A stretch of DNA of 64,000 nt, taken from assembly GCA_000828975.1 (NCBI GenBank), contig AP014683.1:62001-126000 (forward strand), read 5' to 3'. The position numbers were made by a program, and so were the translations under genes. How positions within the stretch are numbered: position 1 is the stretch's first letter; every line of letters starts with the position of its first letter. The DNA comes from Burkholderiales bacterium GJ-E10. Its GTDB lineage: Bacteria > Pseudomonadota > Gammaproteobacteria > Burkholderiales > Burkholderiaceae_F. Below are positions 19,568 through 27,610 of the stretch, in pieces. The notes under the pieces are model-generated. The model was not told the DNA's origin. It made no database searches and saw nothing but the letters and a program-made list of their open reading frames with translations.

Positions 19568-20533
19568 TCAGGAGGGCAGGAACGGGTCGGCGTGGATCGC
19601 GTCCATCGATGCGCCGGCCAGAAACGCCTCCCGCTTGGCGCCGGCGACGAGATTCGCGTCGCCGCAGAGGAACACGCGCCAGCCGGTGAGATCCTGGTTT
19701 TGCGTCAGCGCAACCTGGACCACGCTGCCCTGGGCGCCTTCCGGCGGTGCCTCTTCGCGCAAGACGCAGGGAACGTACCGCAGGTTGGGGTGTTCGTGCG
19801 CAAGCGGCGCGATGCGATCGGCGCCGTAGAGGCCGTCGCGGCGCAGGGTGCCGTGGTAGAGCCGGATCGGCCCGGTGTGTCCCTGTCGCAGCGCATCGCG
19901 GACGATGCCCAGCAGGGAGCCCAGCCCGGAACCGGTTCCGACCAGCAGGATCGGCTGTTCGGGTTTTCCCGGAACGTAGAAACAGTTCCCGGTGGCCTCG
20001 GAGATCGTCATGGTCTGGCCGAGGTGGGCCGATTCGTGGATCCAGTTGCTGACCTGCCCTTTCGGCACGCGGGTGACGTGCAGCTCGATATCGCGATCGA
20101 GTTCGCATACGCTGGCGAGTGAGTAGCAGCGCGACGTCTGGTCGTCGCGGTACAGGCGCAGGAACTGCCCCGCCCGGTATTCGTAGGGTGCTTCCGGTCG
20201 CAGCCGGATCGACATGACGTCGGGTGTCAGTTCGCCGATTTCGATGACTTCCGCCGGAACGCGGGTGATCGCGTCGTCATCGGTCACGATCTCCATGTCG
20301 CCCGTCGGCCGGCAGACGCAGGCCAGCAGGTAATTGCGCGCGCGCAGCGTCGCCTTCAGTCCCGCCTGCGCCGCTTCGGGAACGTCCCCCGATACCGCGC
20401 GCACCATGCAGGACTGGCAACTGCCGGCGCGGCAGGAGGAACGCATCGGGACGCCGTGAGCCTCCAGTCCCTCGAGGAGGGTCGCTCCGGGCGGGCACTC
20501 ATATGCCCGCCCGCCGACAACGATCGTAGGCAT
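19568..20533 (-). CDS. 2Fe-2S / FAD / NAD(P)H oxidoreductase, probable globin reductase
   Basis: Electron-transfer protein of 321 residues. An N-terminal plant-type ferredoxin domain has C34-X4-C39-X2-C42 and C72. An FAD-binding domain with RCYSLAS near residue 135 and an NAD(P)-binding domain with GTGSGLGSLLG near residue 205 follow. This is the layout of phenol-hydroxylase reductase, CDP-6-deoxyglucoseen reductase and similar enzymes. It starts only 16 bases after the truncated haemoglobin gene on the same strand, so it may be the electron donor for that globin. No oxygenase partner is nearby, which favours this idea, but it is inference. Confidence 0.88.
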   Translation of the reverse strand: MPTIVVGGRAYECPPGATLLEGLEAHGVPMRSSCRAGSCQSCMVRAVSGDVPEAAQAGLKATLRARNYLLACVCRPTGDMEIVTDDDAITRVPAEVIEIGELTPDVMSIRLRPEAPYEYRAGQFLRLYRDDQTSRCYSLASVCELDRDIELHVTRVPKGQVSNWIHESAHLGQTMTISEATGNCFYVPGKPEQPILLVGTGSGLGSLLGIVRDALRQGHTGPIRLYHGTLRRDGLYGADRIAPLAHEHPNLRYVPCVLREEAPPEGAQGSVVQVALTQNQDLTGWRVFLCGDANLVAGAKREAFLAGASMDAIHADPFLPS

Positions 20534-20549
20534 CGTTGCGGACTGCCGC

Positions 20550-20915
20550 TTAGCGACCGAGGATGTCGTTGCGCGTGGTTTCGGCGATCGCCGCCACCTT
20601 CGCGATCAGCTCGGCCGGAACGTTCAGTTCCTTCAGGGTCGCGCCGAGATCTTCGACCACGGCGTCGAAGTGCGAGTCGTTCAAGCCGCGGGCGACCAAG
20701 TGCGCATGTCCCTTGCGCATGTCTTCGCCGGTGTAGTTGTTGGGGCCGCCGAACGCCATCGTGAGGAAGGCCTTCTGCTTGGCCGCTTGACGGTCCATGT
20801 CGACGCCGTCGAAAAACTGCTTAATGCGGTCATCTTTAAGAACCTTGCGATAAAAAATATCGACCGCCGCATTCACCGCCGCTTCGCCGCCCAACTGCTC
20901 GTACAGACTGCTCAT
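20550..20915 (-). CDS. Group I truncated haemoglobin
   Basis: A 121-residue 2-over-2 globin. Expected residues are visible: Y22 (B10 tyrosine), F35 (CD1), and H70 in MRKGHAHL as proximal haem ligand. The lengths and the FGGPNNYTG loop match group I (trHbN/GlbN) proteins, many of which convert NO plus oxygen to nitrate. The ATG at 20915 follows a good ribosome-binding site (GAGGAGA). Upstream, at 21007-21029, is an NsrR-like dyad. A reductase gene follows directly, so globin and reductase probably form one NO-detoxifying unit. Confidence 0.92.
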   Translation of the reverse strand: MSSLYEQLGGEAAVNAAVDIFYRKVLKDDRIKQFFDGVDMDRQAAKQKAFLTMAFGGPNNYTGEDMRKGHAHLVARGLNDSHFDAVVEDLGATLKELNVPAELIAKVAAIAETTRNDILGR

Positions 20916-21006
20916 TCCGTTCTCCTCGTTGAGAGATTTTGGGAACCGGGGAATTCCCGGGGTATGTCGAATTGCGAGTCCTTCGCATTGCCGGTCACAC
21001 CTCCAA

Positions 21007-21029
21007 GAGAGGCATGACGTATGCATCTT
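21007..21029 (-). promoter_or_regulatory. NsrR-like dyad upstream of the truncated haemoglobin
   Basis: On the minus strand the site reads AAGATGCATAC, then G, then TCATGCCTCTC: an 11-1-11 dyad whose left half matches the known NsrR half-site AAGATGCATTT at nine of eleven bases. The right half is less exact. It lies 91 bases before the globin start. NsrR is the NO-sensing repressor of NO-detoxification genes in proteobacteria. Confidence 0.5.
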
Positions 21030-21104
21030 ATTGGGCAAACGAGAATGCGTCAACACCCGGTCGCAGGATTTTTCCCGGCGCTTTTCCGGTGATTCCGGTT
21101 GCCC

Positions 21105-22238
21105 CTATCGATACTGGCGCAGGTACCGGCGTTCGAAGGCCCGTTTGGCCCAATGGAGCGCGCGCATCGGCGGCAGCAGGATGTTGCGCGTCGGACTGCG
21201 GTACACCAGCATGCCCTGGTCGAGCGCGTCGACGATGCAGATCAGTTCCACCCGGAAGCCGGCGTTGGCGGGCGTGCCCTTGCGATCGGCGAGCAGATTC
21301 TGCGCGCACGCGGCGGCCTGGAGGTCCGCCATATGGGCCTGCTTGGGCATCCAGTCGGGCCCGGGGTAGCTGCCGGAATCGCCGACGACGTACACGCGTT
21401 CGTGTCCCGGCACCCGGCAGTGCGCATCCGCCCGGATCAGGCCGCCCGGGGAGCGGGGCAGATCCGTTGCGTCGAACCACGCGTTGCCGGTCATGCCGGG
21501 CATGAAGAGAATCAGGTCGGCGGCGAATGATTCCTTCTCGGTCACCACGCGGTCCGGCTCGAAGCGCAGCATCTTGTTCCCGAGGTGCGTGCGGATGCCG
21601 CGCCGAGCCATTTCGGCAAGCAGTCGGCGGACGGCAGCGGGGCCGAGCCGGTTCCCCGGCTCGTTCGACGGATTGAAGAACACGAGGTCGAATCGATCCC
21701 GTCGTCCTTCGCGGCGGAGCTGGCGATCGATGCCGAAGAGAAACTCGAACATCGGTCCGCCGCGCACGGCGCTCGGCTCGTTCGGGTTCCCGGCGAAGCC
21801 GACCGCGATCGTGCCGCCGGTCATCTCGCGCAGGCGATCACGAATGCGCTCGGCTGCGGCGATGCCTTCGCAGGGGGTGATCGCGTGCTCGATCCCGGGA
21901 AGTTTCTTGAGAAAGCGTCCCCCGGTGGCGATGACGAGCGCCTCGTTCGGCACATCCCCGCCCGTGGTTTCGACGATCCGGCCGCCCTCGCGCAGCCCGG
22001 TCGCCTCGGCCGCGACGAAATCGACCCGCGTGCGCTCCAGGAAGGGCGCGAGTGGGACGATGAGGTCCTCGCGCCGCCGCAGTCCGCTGGGGATCCAGAT
22101 CGTGCCGGGCAGGTAGTGCAGTTCCGCGCGCGGCGCCACCAGCGTGATCGGGACCTGCGGGTCGTGGCGCCGCAGGGCGCGGATCACCGAAAGCCCGGCA
22201 AATCCGGCTCCCAGCACCGCGATACGGGATGGTTTCAT
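21105..22238 (-). CDS. FAD-dependent oxidoreductase, sulfide:quinone oxidoreductase-like
   Basis: A 377-residue flavoprotein with an N-terminal FAD-binding fold (AVLGAGFAGLSVIRAL), an internal VIATGG motif near residue 105, a central GGPMFEFLFGIDRQL segment typical of SQR and flavocytochrome-c-like proteins, and a C-terminal VYVVGDSG FAD motif. Such enzymes usually oxidise sulfide and reduce quinone at the membrane; others are type II NADH dehydrogenases. Substrate cannot be fixed here. ATG at 22238 is chosen; a GTG at 22250 is also possible. It lies on the same strand upstream of the globin gene, but the 189-base gap with its own regulatory dyad suggests separate transcription. Confidence 0.8.
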   Translation of the reverse strand: MKPSRIAVLGAGFAGLSVIRALRRHDPQVPITLVAPRAELHYLPGTIWIPSGLRRREDLIVPLAPFLERTRVDFVAAEATGLREGGRIVETTGGDVPNEALVIATGGRFLKKLPGIEHAITPCEGIAAAERIRDRLREMTGGTIAVGFAGNPNEPSAVRGGPMFEFLFGIDRQLRREGRRDRFDLVFFNPSNEPGNRLGPAAVRRLLAEMARRGIRTHLGNKMLRFEPDRVVTEKESFAADLILFMPGMTGNAWFDATDLPRSPGGLIRADAHCRVPGHERVYVVGDSGSYPGPDWMPKQAHMADLQAAACAQNLLADRKGTPANAGFRVELICIVDALDQGMLVYRSPTRNILLPPMRALHWAKRAFERRYLRQYR

Positions 22239-22441
22239 CTTGGCATGCACTCCGGTTGGCCATTGGGGAAATTCGCGACAGAGGAAACCTTACTCCGGGC
22301 GGCGCGATGCGGCGTGATGTCGCGTGATGCCGGATTGACCGGGATCTGTGCGGCGGCGCGCCGGTGCGCCGCTGGCGAACCACTACAATCCGCCGGTTGC
22401 CGTTGCCACTTTCGTCGTCGCCACTTCCCAGGCACCCCGCC

Positions 22442-23278
22442 ATGCTCGTCGCCCCCCAATTCGATCCCGTCGCCTTTCATATCGGCCCGCTTCCGGTACG
22501 CTGGTACGGGCTGATGTACCTGCTGGGCTTCATCGCGTTTCTCACGCTGGGGCGGCGGCGTGCCCGCGAGGCCTGGCGGGGCATGTCGGAGCGCGATGTC
22601 GAGGATCTGCTGTTCTGGGGCGTGTTCGGCGTCATTCTCGGCGGCCGCCTGGGTTACGTGCTCTTTTATCGGCCGAGCTACTATTTCGCCAATCCGATCG
22701 AGATCTTCGAGCCATGGAAGGGCGGCATGGCCTCGCACGGCGGCATTCTCGGCGTCACCCTGGTGCTGTGGCTGTTCGCGCGCTCGCGGGGCAGGAGCCT
22801 GTTCCAGATCGCCGATTTCGCGGTGCCGATGATTCCGTTGGGCCTGGCGTTCGGGCGCCTCGGGAACTTCATCAACGGCGAGTTGTGGGGGCGGCCGGCC
22901 GACCCGCACGTCTGGCCGTGGGCGATGGTGTTCCCCCGGGCCCACGACAACATTCCGCGCCATCCGTCGCAGCTCTACCAGTTTGCGCTCGAAGGGATGA
23001 CCTTGTTCGTGTTCCTCTGGTTGTTCTCGCGCAAGCCCCGTCCGACCGGCGTCGTTTCCGCCGCGTTCCTGATCGGCTACGCCGTATTGCGGTTCGTGGC
23101 GGAATTCGCGCGGGAGCCCGACGATTTCCTCGGATTCCTGGCATTCCACCTTTCGATGGGGCAATGGCTGTCGCTGCCGGTGTTCGCCGTCGGCGTGCTC
23201 CTGCTGGTGTGGCGGCTGCGCGTCAACGAGCCCCCCGTGCCGTTGTCGGGAGAGGAACGCGCCGTCACCAGCGCGTAG
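22442..23278 (+). CDS. lgt: Prolipoprotein diacylglyceryl transferase
   Basis: Inner-membrane enzyme adding diacylglycerol to lipobox cysteines, the first step of lipoprotein maturation. The 278-residue, seven-helix protein has the HGG motif ([11 protein letters not shown], near residue 95) and the Lgt signature [14 protein letters not shown] near residue 137. ATG at 22442 matches the conserved start. A TACAAT -10-like box lies about 55 bases upstream. Its 3-prime end overlaps the convergent CRP-family gene by 14 bases. Confidence 0.95.
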   Translation: MLVAPQFDPVAFHIGPLPVRWYGLMYLLGFIAFLTLGRRRAREAWRGMSERDVEDLLFWGVFGVILGGRLGYVLFYRPSYYFANPIEIFEPWKGGMASHGGILGVTLVLWLFARSRGRSLFQIADFAVPMIPLGLAFGRLGNFINGELWGRPADPHVWPWAMVFPRAHDNIPRHPSQLYQFALEGMTLFVFLWLFSRKPRPTGVVSAAFLIGYAVLRFVAEFAREPDDFLGFLAFHLSMGQWLSLPVFAVGVLLLVWRLRVNEPPVPLSGEERAVTSA

Positions 23279-23930
23279 GCAGCGGGCGCAGGATCCGGAA
23301 CTGCCGGTCCTCGACCGCGATATATCCGCCGGCCAGCAGATCCCGCAATACCCGTCCGACCATGTCGCGCGACGCGCCGACCTGGTTGGCGATGTCCTGA
23401 TGCGTCAACCGTTCGCGGGGGGTGTGGGCGGCATCGGCGGCTGCTTCGAGGTTGACCAGCAGCTGGCGCACGCGACCGTAGACGTCCACCAGGGCGAGCC
23501 GCCGTACGCTGTCGACGATGTCGCCATGGCGCAGCGTCAGGATGCCGATCATGCGGCGCAGGATCCCGGGGTGTGCGCGCAGCGCGGCGTCGAGCGGATT
23601 GCGATCGATGACCGCGCAGACCGCGGCCGTGCGCGCGCAGGCGGAGTATCGGTGGCGATCGCAGCCCGCCATCCCCAGGGCCGCGCCCAGCGCCATCTCG
23701 CCCACGACCTCCGCCGGACCGTAGCGATGCAGGACCATCTCGCGCCCTTGTGAATCGGAGACGTATCCCTGGATTTCTCCATGCAGGATCAGGAATAGCG
23801 ACTCGGCCGGGTCGCCCTCGCGATGCAGTACCGCGCTGGCGGCAAAGTCGCGGATGCGGCCTCGCGCGGCGAGATCCCGGACGATGGGGTCGGAGAGGGC
23901 ATCGAGTGTGCGTTCCGGTGGGCAGGGCAT
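23265..23930 (-). CDS. CRP/FNR-family transcription regulator (no iron-sulfur cysteines)
   Basis: A 221-residue regulator with an N-terminal cyclic-nucleotide-binding-like beta-roll ([20 protein letters not shown] to GEMAL) and a C-terminal winged helix whose recognition region reads [24 protein letters not shown]. It lacks the clustered N-terminal cysteines of FNR, so it is not a classical oxygen sensor; the ligand is unknown. It differs clearly from the true FNR at 56.1 kb. No operon partner is apparent: it faces lgt tail to tail. Confidence 0.88.
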   Translation of the reverse strand: MPCPPERTLDALSDPIVRDLAARGRIRDFAASAVLHREGDPAESLFLILHGEIQGYVSDSQGREMVLHRYGPAEVVGEMALGAALGMAGCDRHRYSACARTAAVCAVIDRNPLDAALRAHPGILRRMIGILTLRHGDIVDSVRRLALVDVYGRVRQLLVNLEAAADAAHTPRERLTHQDIANQVGASRDMVGRVLRDLLAGGYIAVEDRQFRILRPLPTRW

Positions 23931-24036
23931 GGCTTCCGATCGTCCCGGCGGGGAGCGCCGGGCAGGCTGCTGCGCAGGGCGTTTCGCGCCGGGCGATCAG
24001 GTTACCGATGCGTCGGGACGGGGGGAACCGCCGCTG

Positions 24037-24537
24037 TCAGGACTGACAGGCGCCTTTGCCGGCGGTCGGCGGCGCGCTGCCGTCGATCAGGTCTTGCACG
24101 AACTGCCATTCCTCCGCGGTGACCGGGGTGATGGAAAGCCGGTTCCCGCGTTGCAGCAGGCGCATCTGCGCCAGTTCGGAGTGGGAGCGCAATTCGCCGA
24201 TCGGGATGAGCCGGGTCTTGCGCAGGGCGCGCACGTCGACCAGGATCCAGCGCGGCGATGCCGGCCGGGAGGCCGGATCGCAATACTTGCTGGCCGGATC
24301 GAACTGCGTCGGGTCGGCGTAGGGCGGGCTGACAATTTCCGCAATGCCGGCGATGCCCGGCGGGGTGCAGCCCGAGTGGTAGAAGAGCACCCCGTCTCCG
24401 GGGCGCATCTCGTCGCGCATGAAGTTGCGAGCCTGGTAGTTGCGCACGCCGGTCCAGGGGACCGTTGCCCCGGGCGCCGCGAGTGCATCATCGATCGAGC
24501 ACTCGCCGGGTTCGGATTTCATCAACCAGTACCGCAT
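24037..24537 (-). CDS. EVE-domain protein
   Basis: A 166-residue protein starting MRYWLMKSEP, the typical opening of EVE domains. GVRNYQARNFMRDEMRPGDGVLFYHS follows; it matches the modified-base-binding cage region of this family. EVE proteins bind modified nucleotides in DNA or RNA; the physiological role in betaproteobacteria is not settled. It lies directly downstream of the 6S RNA and zapA, a neighbourhood seen in other betaproteobacteria. Confidence 0.9.
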   Translation of the reverse strand: MRYWLMKSEPGECSIDDALAAPGATVPWTGVRNYQARNFMRDEMRPGDGVLFYHSGCTPPGIAGIAEIVSPPYADPTQFDPASKYCDPASRPASPRWILVDVRALRKTRLIPIGELRSHSELAQMRLLQRGNRLSITPVTAEEWQFVQDLIDGSAPPTAGKGACQS

Positions 24538-24545
24538 GATCAGAG

Positions 24546-24722
24546 GGCCCCGCGCGTGCCGCCCGGCTGCTCATCCTGAACCGAGGGTCCAGGGTGGTCG
24601 CCGTCCGCGCCGTTTAGGTTCAGCAAACGCGTGCCGATCGCACCGCGACGCGAGCCCGGTGACCGAGCGCAAAGCGCATTGGTTCAAGGAACATAACAGC
24701 CTTTGCGCGCGCACCGCAGGGA
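24546..24722 (-). ncRNA. ssrS: 6S RNA
   Basis: Roughly 177-base RNA gene between zapA and the EVE gene, the place where 6S RNA is found in proteobacteria. A promoter -10 box TACAAT (minus strand, 24734-24729) precedes a transcript beginning near ATTTCCCTGCGG, resembling the E. coli 6S start. The two ends can pair (CCCTGCG.GTGC with GCACGCGCGGGG), and conserved-looking internal pieces CCTTGAACC and GGTTCAGGA are present. 6S RNA mimics an open promoter and traps sigma-70 RNA polymerase in stationary phase. Exact ends are approximate. Confidence 0.8.
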
Positions 24723-24760
24723 AATCCGATTGTACCGATTGCCGCGGCCGCGGCGGTGCT

Positions 24761-25060
24761 TCAGAACAGTTTTTCCTGCGGCGCGAGCACTTCATCCGCA
24801 AGCGCGGTCAGTTCGCGCAGGCGCTGCCGGACGTCCGCCAGCGACGCGCCGTCGGTTCCCTTCGCGCTGAACAGTTCCTGCGCGATCTGCAGGGCTGCCA
24901 GCACGGCGATCCGGTCGAGCCCGAGCACCTTCCCCCCTTCGCGGATCGCCGACATCTTCTGGTCGACGTAATGCGCGCAGGCCAGCAGTTCGCTGCGCTC
25001 TTCCGGGCGGCAGGCAACCCGATACTCCCGGCCGAGGATGGTGAGACTGATCTGTTCCAT
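24761..25060 (-). CDS. zapA: Cell-division protein ZapA
   Basis: Cytoplasmic FtsZ-ring stabiliser, 99 residues. The N-terminus VSLTILGREY-like segment (QISLTILGREYRVAC), the central YVDQKMSAIRE segment and the DRIAVLAALQIAQEL helix match ZapA, ending in a coiled coil. It follows the zapB-like gene by three bases and precedes 6S RNA. Confidence 0.93.
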   Translation of the reverse strand: MEQISLTILGREYRVACRPEERSELLACAHYVDQKMSAIREGGKVLGLDRIAVLAALQIAQELFSAKGTDGASLADVRQRLRELTALADEVLAPQEKLF

Positions 25061-25063
25061 GCG

Positions 25064-25267
25064 TCAGGCGTCATCCGATTGCGGCAGTTGTTCGAGGAGG
25101 GTGTCCAGCCGCTGGCTGGCGACGGCGATGCGTTCCCGCAGCGCGCCCGCCTCCGCCTGCGCGTTGGCAACCTGGGTGCGGAGCTGGTGATTTTCCTCCC
25201 GCAGATGGCGCACGAGCGCGACGAGTTCATTGACCCGGTTGGTAAGTGCGTCAAGGGGCTCCAGCAT
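25064..25267 (-). CDS. Short coiled-coil protein, ZapB-like
   Basis: A 67-residue protein that is almost entirely coiled coil: LDALTNRVNELVALVRHLREEN, then heptads rich in Leu, Gln, Arg and Glu. It sits three bases upstream of zapA on the same strand. This position and form match the small coiled-coil partner often paired with ZapA (TIGR02449-like), presumably a division-ring factor. Start ATG at 25267 is the only sensible choice for this length. Confidence 0.78.
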   Translation of the reverse strand: MLEPLDALTNRVNELVALVRHLREENHQLRTQVANAQAEAGALRERIAVASQRLDTLLEQLPQSDDA

Positions 25268-25354
25268 GGCGCGGATGGTAGCAGAGCGCTCGCTGGTAGA
25301 ATTTCGCCGCGATCCGCGTACGGTTTTCCGACCGTCGCGTTCGCACCATGCCTC

Positions 25355-25602
25355 CTCGGTGCCTTCGGCCGGTCCTGCCGGCCAAGGTGAAACGGGAAAC
25401 AGCCGCGCGCGGCGACGAGAGCCAGGCCCTCGATGGGTTTGCCCGCCGTCCCTGTGCGCCAACCTGTGCTGCCCCCGCAACGGTACGAGAGCATCGGCGG
25501 TCCGGACACCCGGCCCGCCGAAAGTCCGATCCAGTGCCACTGCGACGCCTCCCGGCGTCGCGGGAAGGCGATCGGGCCCGCTCCCAGCCCGGAGACCGGC
25601 CG
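25355..25602 (+). promoter_or_regulatory. Cobalamin (adenosylcobalamin) riboswitch
   Basis: The leader of btuB holds the ordered conserved blocks of this riboswitch: GGTGCC at about 25359, AAGGTGAAACGGGAAAC at about 25384, GCTGCCCCCGCAACGG (the B12 box region) at about 25470, GTCCGATCCAGTGCCACTG at about 25525, CGGGAAGGC, and CCCGGAGACCGGCC near 25600. Binding of cobalamin is expected to switch off the downstream uptake operon btuB-btuC-btuD. Confidence 0.96.
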
Positions 25603-25698
25603 AGAGGCGGGCCCGCGCGCCGCCCGTGCGCGCGGCTTTCGTGCGCGGCATGCGTCGCGCGTTTCCTTCCGGCGGAGGGCCGGAACTGGAGTCACAAT

Positions 25699-27609
25699 AT
25701 GTTCAGCGAACGATTCCCGCAGGCGCGGGAAGGGTCGCCCGCGCGCCGCGCGGGCGTTGCATGCAGTTTGTTTGCCATGGCGGCGTGGTGGCCGCCGGCG
25801 TATGCGCAGGAGGCGCCGCCGGTCGACGACACGATCGTCGTCACGGCATCCCGCCTCCCGCAGCCGACGAGCGACGCGATCCCCGATACCACTGTGATCA
25901 CGCGTTCGGAAATCGATCAGTCGCAGGCGCAAGATCTCACCACGTTGCTGGCGCAGCAGGCGGGGGTCGAGGTCGCGCGCTCGGGTGGGTTCGGTTCGCA
26001 GACTTCCCTGTTCATGCGGGGCACCAATTCGAATCAGGTGCTGGTGCTGGTCGATGGGGTGCCCTTGAACAATTCCCTGTCGGGCGCGCCGAGCCTGGGC
26101 GGCATCTCCACGGATTCGATCCAGCGGATCGAGATCGTGCGGGGCAACCTGTCGAGCCTGTACGGGTCGGAGGCGATCGGCGGCGTGATCCAGATCTTCA
26201 CGCGGGCCGCATCGCATCCCGGTGCCCAGGTGCAGGCCGATGCCGGGCAGGGCGGCACCCGCGACGCCAACGCCAGCGTAAGCACCAAACTCGGGTCCGC
26301 CATGCTGACGGCGAGCGCCGGCACCAGCGGCCAGAACGCGATCTCGGCGCAGAACCCCGCGCAGTTGCCCGGCGCAAATCCCGGCCTGGACGGCAACAAC
26401 CACCGCGACGGCAGCCTGCGTCTTGCCGGCGATGCCGGCAGCGACAAATATGACGTCTGGGTCTGGGGCAATCGCAACGACACCTACTTCGACAATTATT
26501 TCGACGGCCCGACCTCGATCCACCTCGAACACGCCACGCTGCAGGGGGTCGGCGCGTCCGACGCCCATCGTTTCGGCCCGTCCGTGGTGCAGGTGCAGGT
26601 GGCGCAGACGCGCGACAACTCCGTGGATGTCTCGAACGTCCCGACCTCGTTTTCCAACGGCGTGTTCTACAGCAGCAATCAACTCGCCAGCGTGCAGGAC
26701 ACCACGCCGATCACCGCCGGGATCGATTTCAACGGTGGGCTCGAACACGAATTGCAGACCGGATCGTCGAACCAGTACGACCCGACGGGAAACAATGCCG
26801 CGGTCACCGCGTTCCAGCGCCACATCGATTCCGCCTGGGTCGGGTTTTCCGGCCATCACGGCACGCAGCAATGGCAGGCGAACGTCCGCCACGACCATTA
26901 CAGCGATTTCGGCGGGGCGACCACCGGCCTCCTCGGTTGGGGATGGCGGTTCCTGCCGGAGTGGCGGCTGACCGCGCAGGCGTCGAGCGCGTTTCGCGCG
27001 CCCAGCTTCAACGACCTGTATTACCCCTATAGCGGAAACTCCGCGTTGCAGCCCGAGCGCGCGCGCAGCGAGGAAGTCGGGCTGCATTGGCAACGCGCGA
27101 GCACGACGGCGGGCCTGACCGTCTATCGCACCCGCATCACGAACCTGATCGATTACCTGGCGCCGAACTTCGTCGCGACGAACATCGGGCGCGCCGCGAT
27201 CAACGGCGCCGAACTGGCGGGATCCTGGTCGTGGTGGCGATTCCGCTTCGAGGCGAACCTCAACGCCGATCGGCCGCGCGATCAGATCACCGGCCAGCCG
27301 CTGCTTCGCCGTGCGGACTACTACGGCAACCTTGGCGTCTCGTATGCCGATCCGCTCTGGAACGGACAGTTCGACATCCGGCGCACCGGTGCCCGCAACG
27401 ATACGTACACGAACCCGGCGACCTATTCCTCGGTCGCCGAGCAGTTGGCGCCCTACACGCTGGCCCGGCTGGCCATCGAGCGGGTTCTCACGCCCAATGT
27501 ACGCTTGCAGTTGCGCGTCGAGAACCTGTTCAACGCGCATTATCAACTCGTCTACGGGTACAACACGCTTCCCCGCCTGATCATCGCCGGCATCGAAGCG
27601 AAACTGTGA
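25699..27609 (+). CDS. btuB: TonB-dependent vitamin B12 receptor BtuB
   Basis: Outer-membrane cobalamin receptor of 636 residues. A signal peptide ends near AYA-Q at about residue 36, a TonB box DDTIVVTASR follows, then a plug domain (DLTTLLAQQAGVEV to VLVLVDGVPLNN and SSLYGSEAIGGVIQIFTR). A C-terminal beta-barrel of alternating aromatic strands ends in LIIAGIEAKL, a proper terminal strand. The cobalamin riboswitch directly upstream identifies the substrate. ATG at 25699 is chosen for the signal peptide. The BtuC-type gene starts one base after the stop. Confidence 0.95.
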   Translation: MFSERFPQAREGSPARRAGVACSLFAMAAWWPPAYAQEAPPVDDTIVVTASRLPQPTSDAIPDTTVITRSEIDQSQAQDLTTLLAQQAGVEVARSGGFGSQTSLFMRGTNSNQVLVLVDGVPLNNSLSGAPSLGGISTDSIQRIEIVRGNLSSLYGSEAIGGVIQIFTRAASHPGAQVQADAGQGGTRDANASVSTKLGSAMLTASAGTSGQNAISAQNPAQLPGANPGLDGNNHRDGSLRLAGDAGSDKYDVWVWGNRNDTYFDNYFDGPTSIHLEHATLQGVGASDAHRFGPSVVQVQVAQTRDNSVDVSNVPTSFSNGVFYSSNQLASVQDTTPITAGIDFNGGLEHELQTGSSNQYDPTGNNAAVTAFQRHIDSAWVGFSGHHGTQQWQANVRHDHYSDFGGATTGLLGWGWRFLPEWRLTAQASSAFRAPSFNDLYYPYSGNSALQPERARSEEVGLHWQRASTTAGLTVYRTRITNLIDYLAPNFVATNIGRAAINGAELAGSWSWWRFRFEANLNADRPRDQITGQPLLRRADYYGNLGVSYADPLWNGQFDIRRTGARNDTYTNPATYSSVAEQLAPYTLARLAIERVLTPNVRLQLRVENLFNAHYQLVYGYNTLPRLIIAGIEAKL

Positions 27610-27610
27610 A

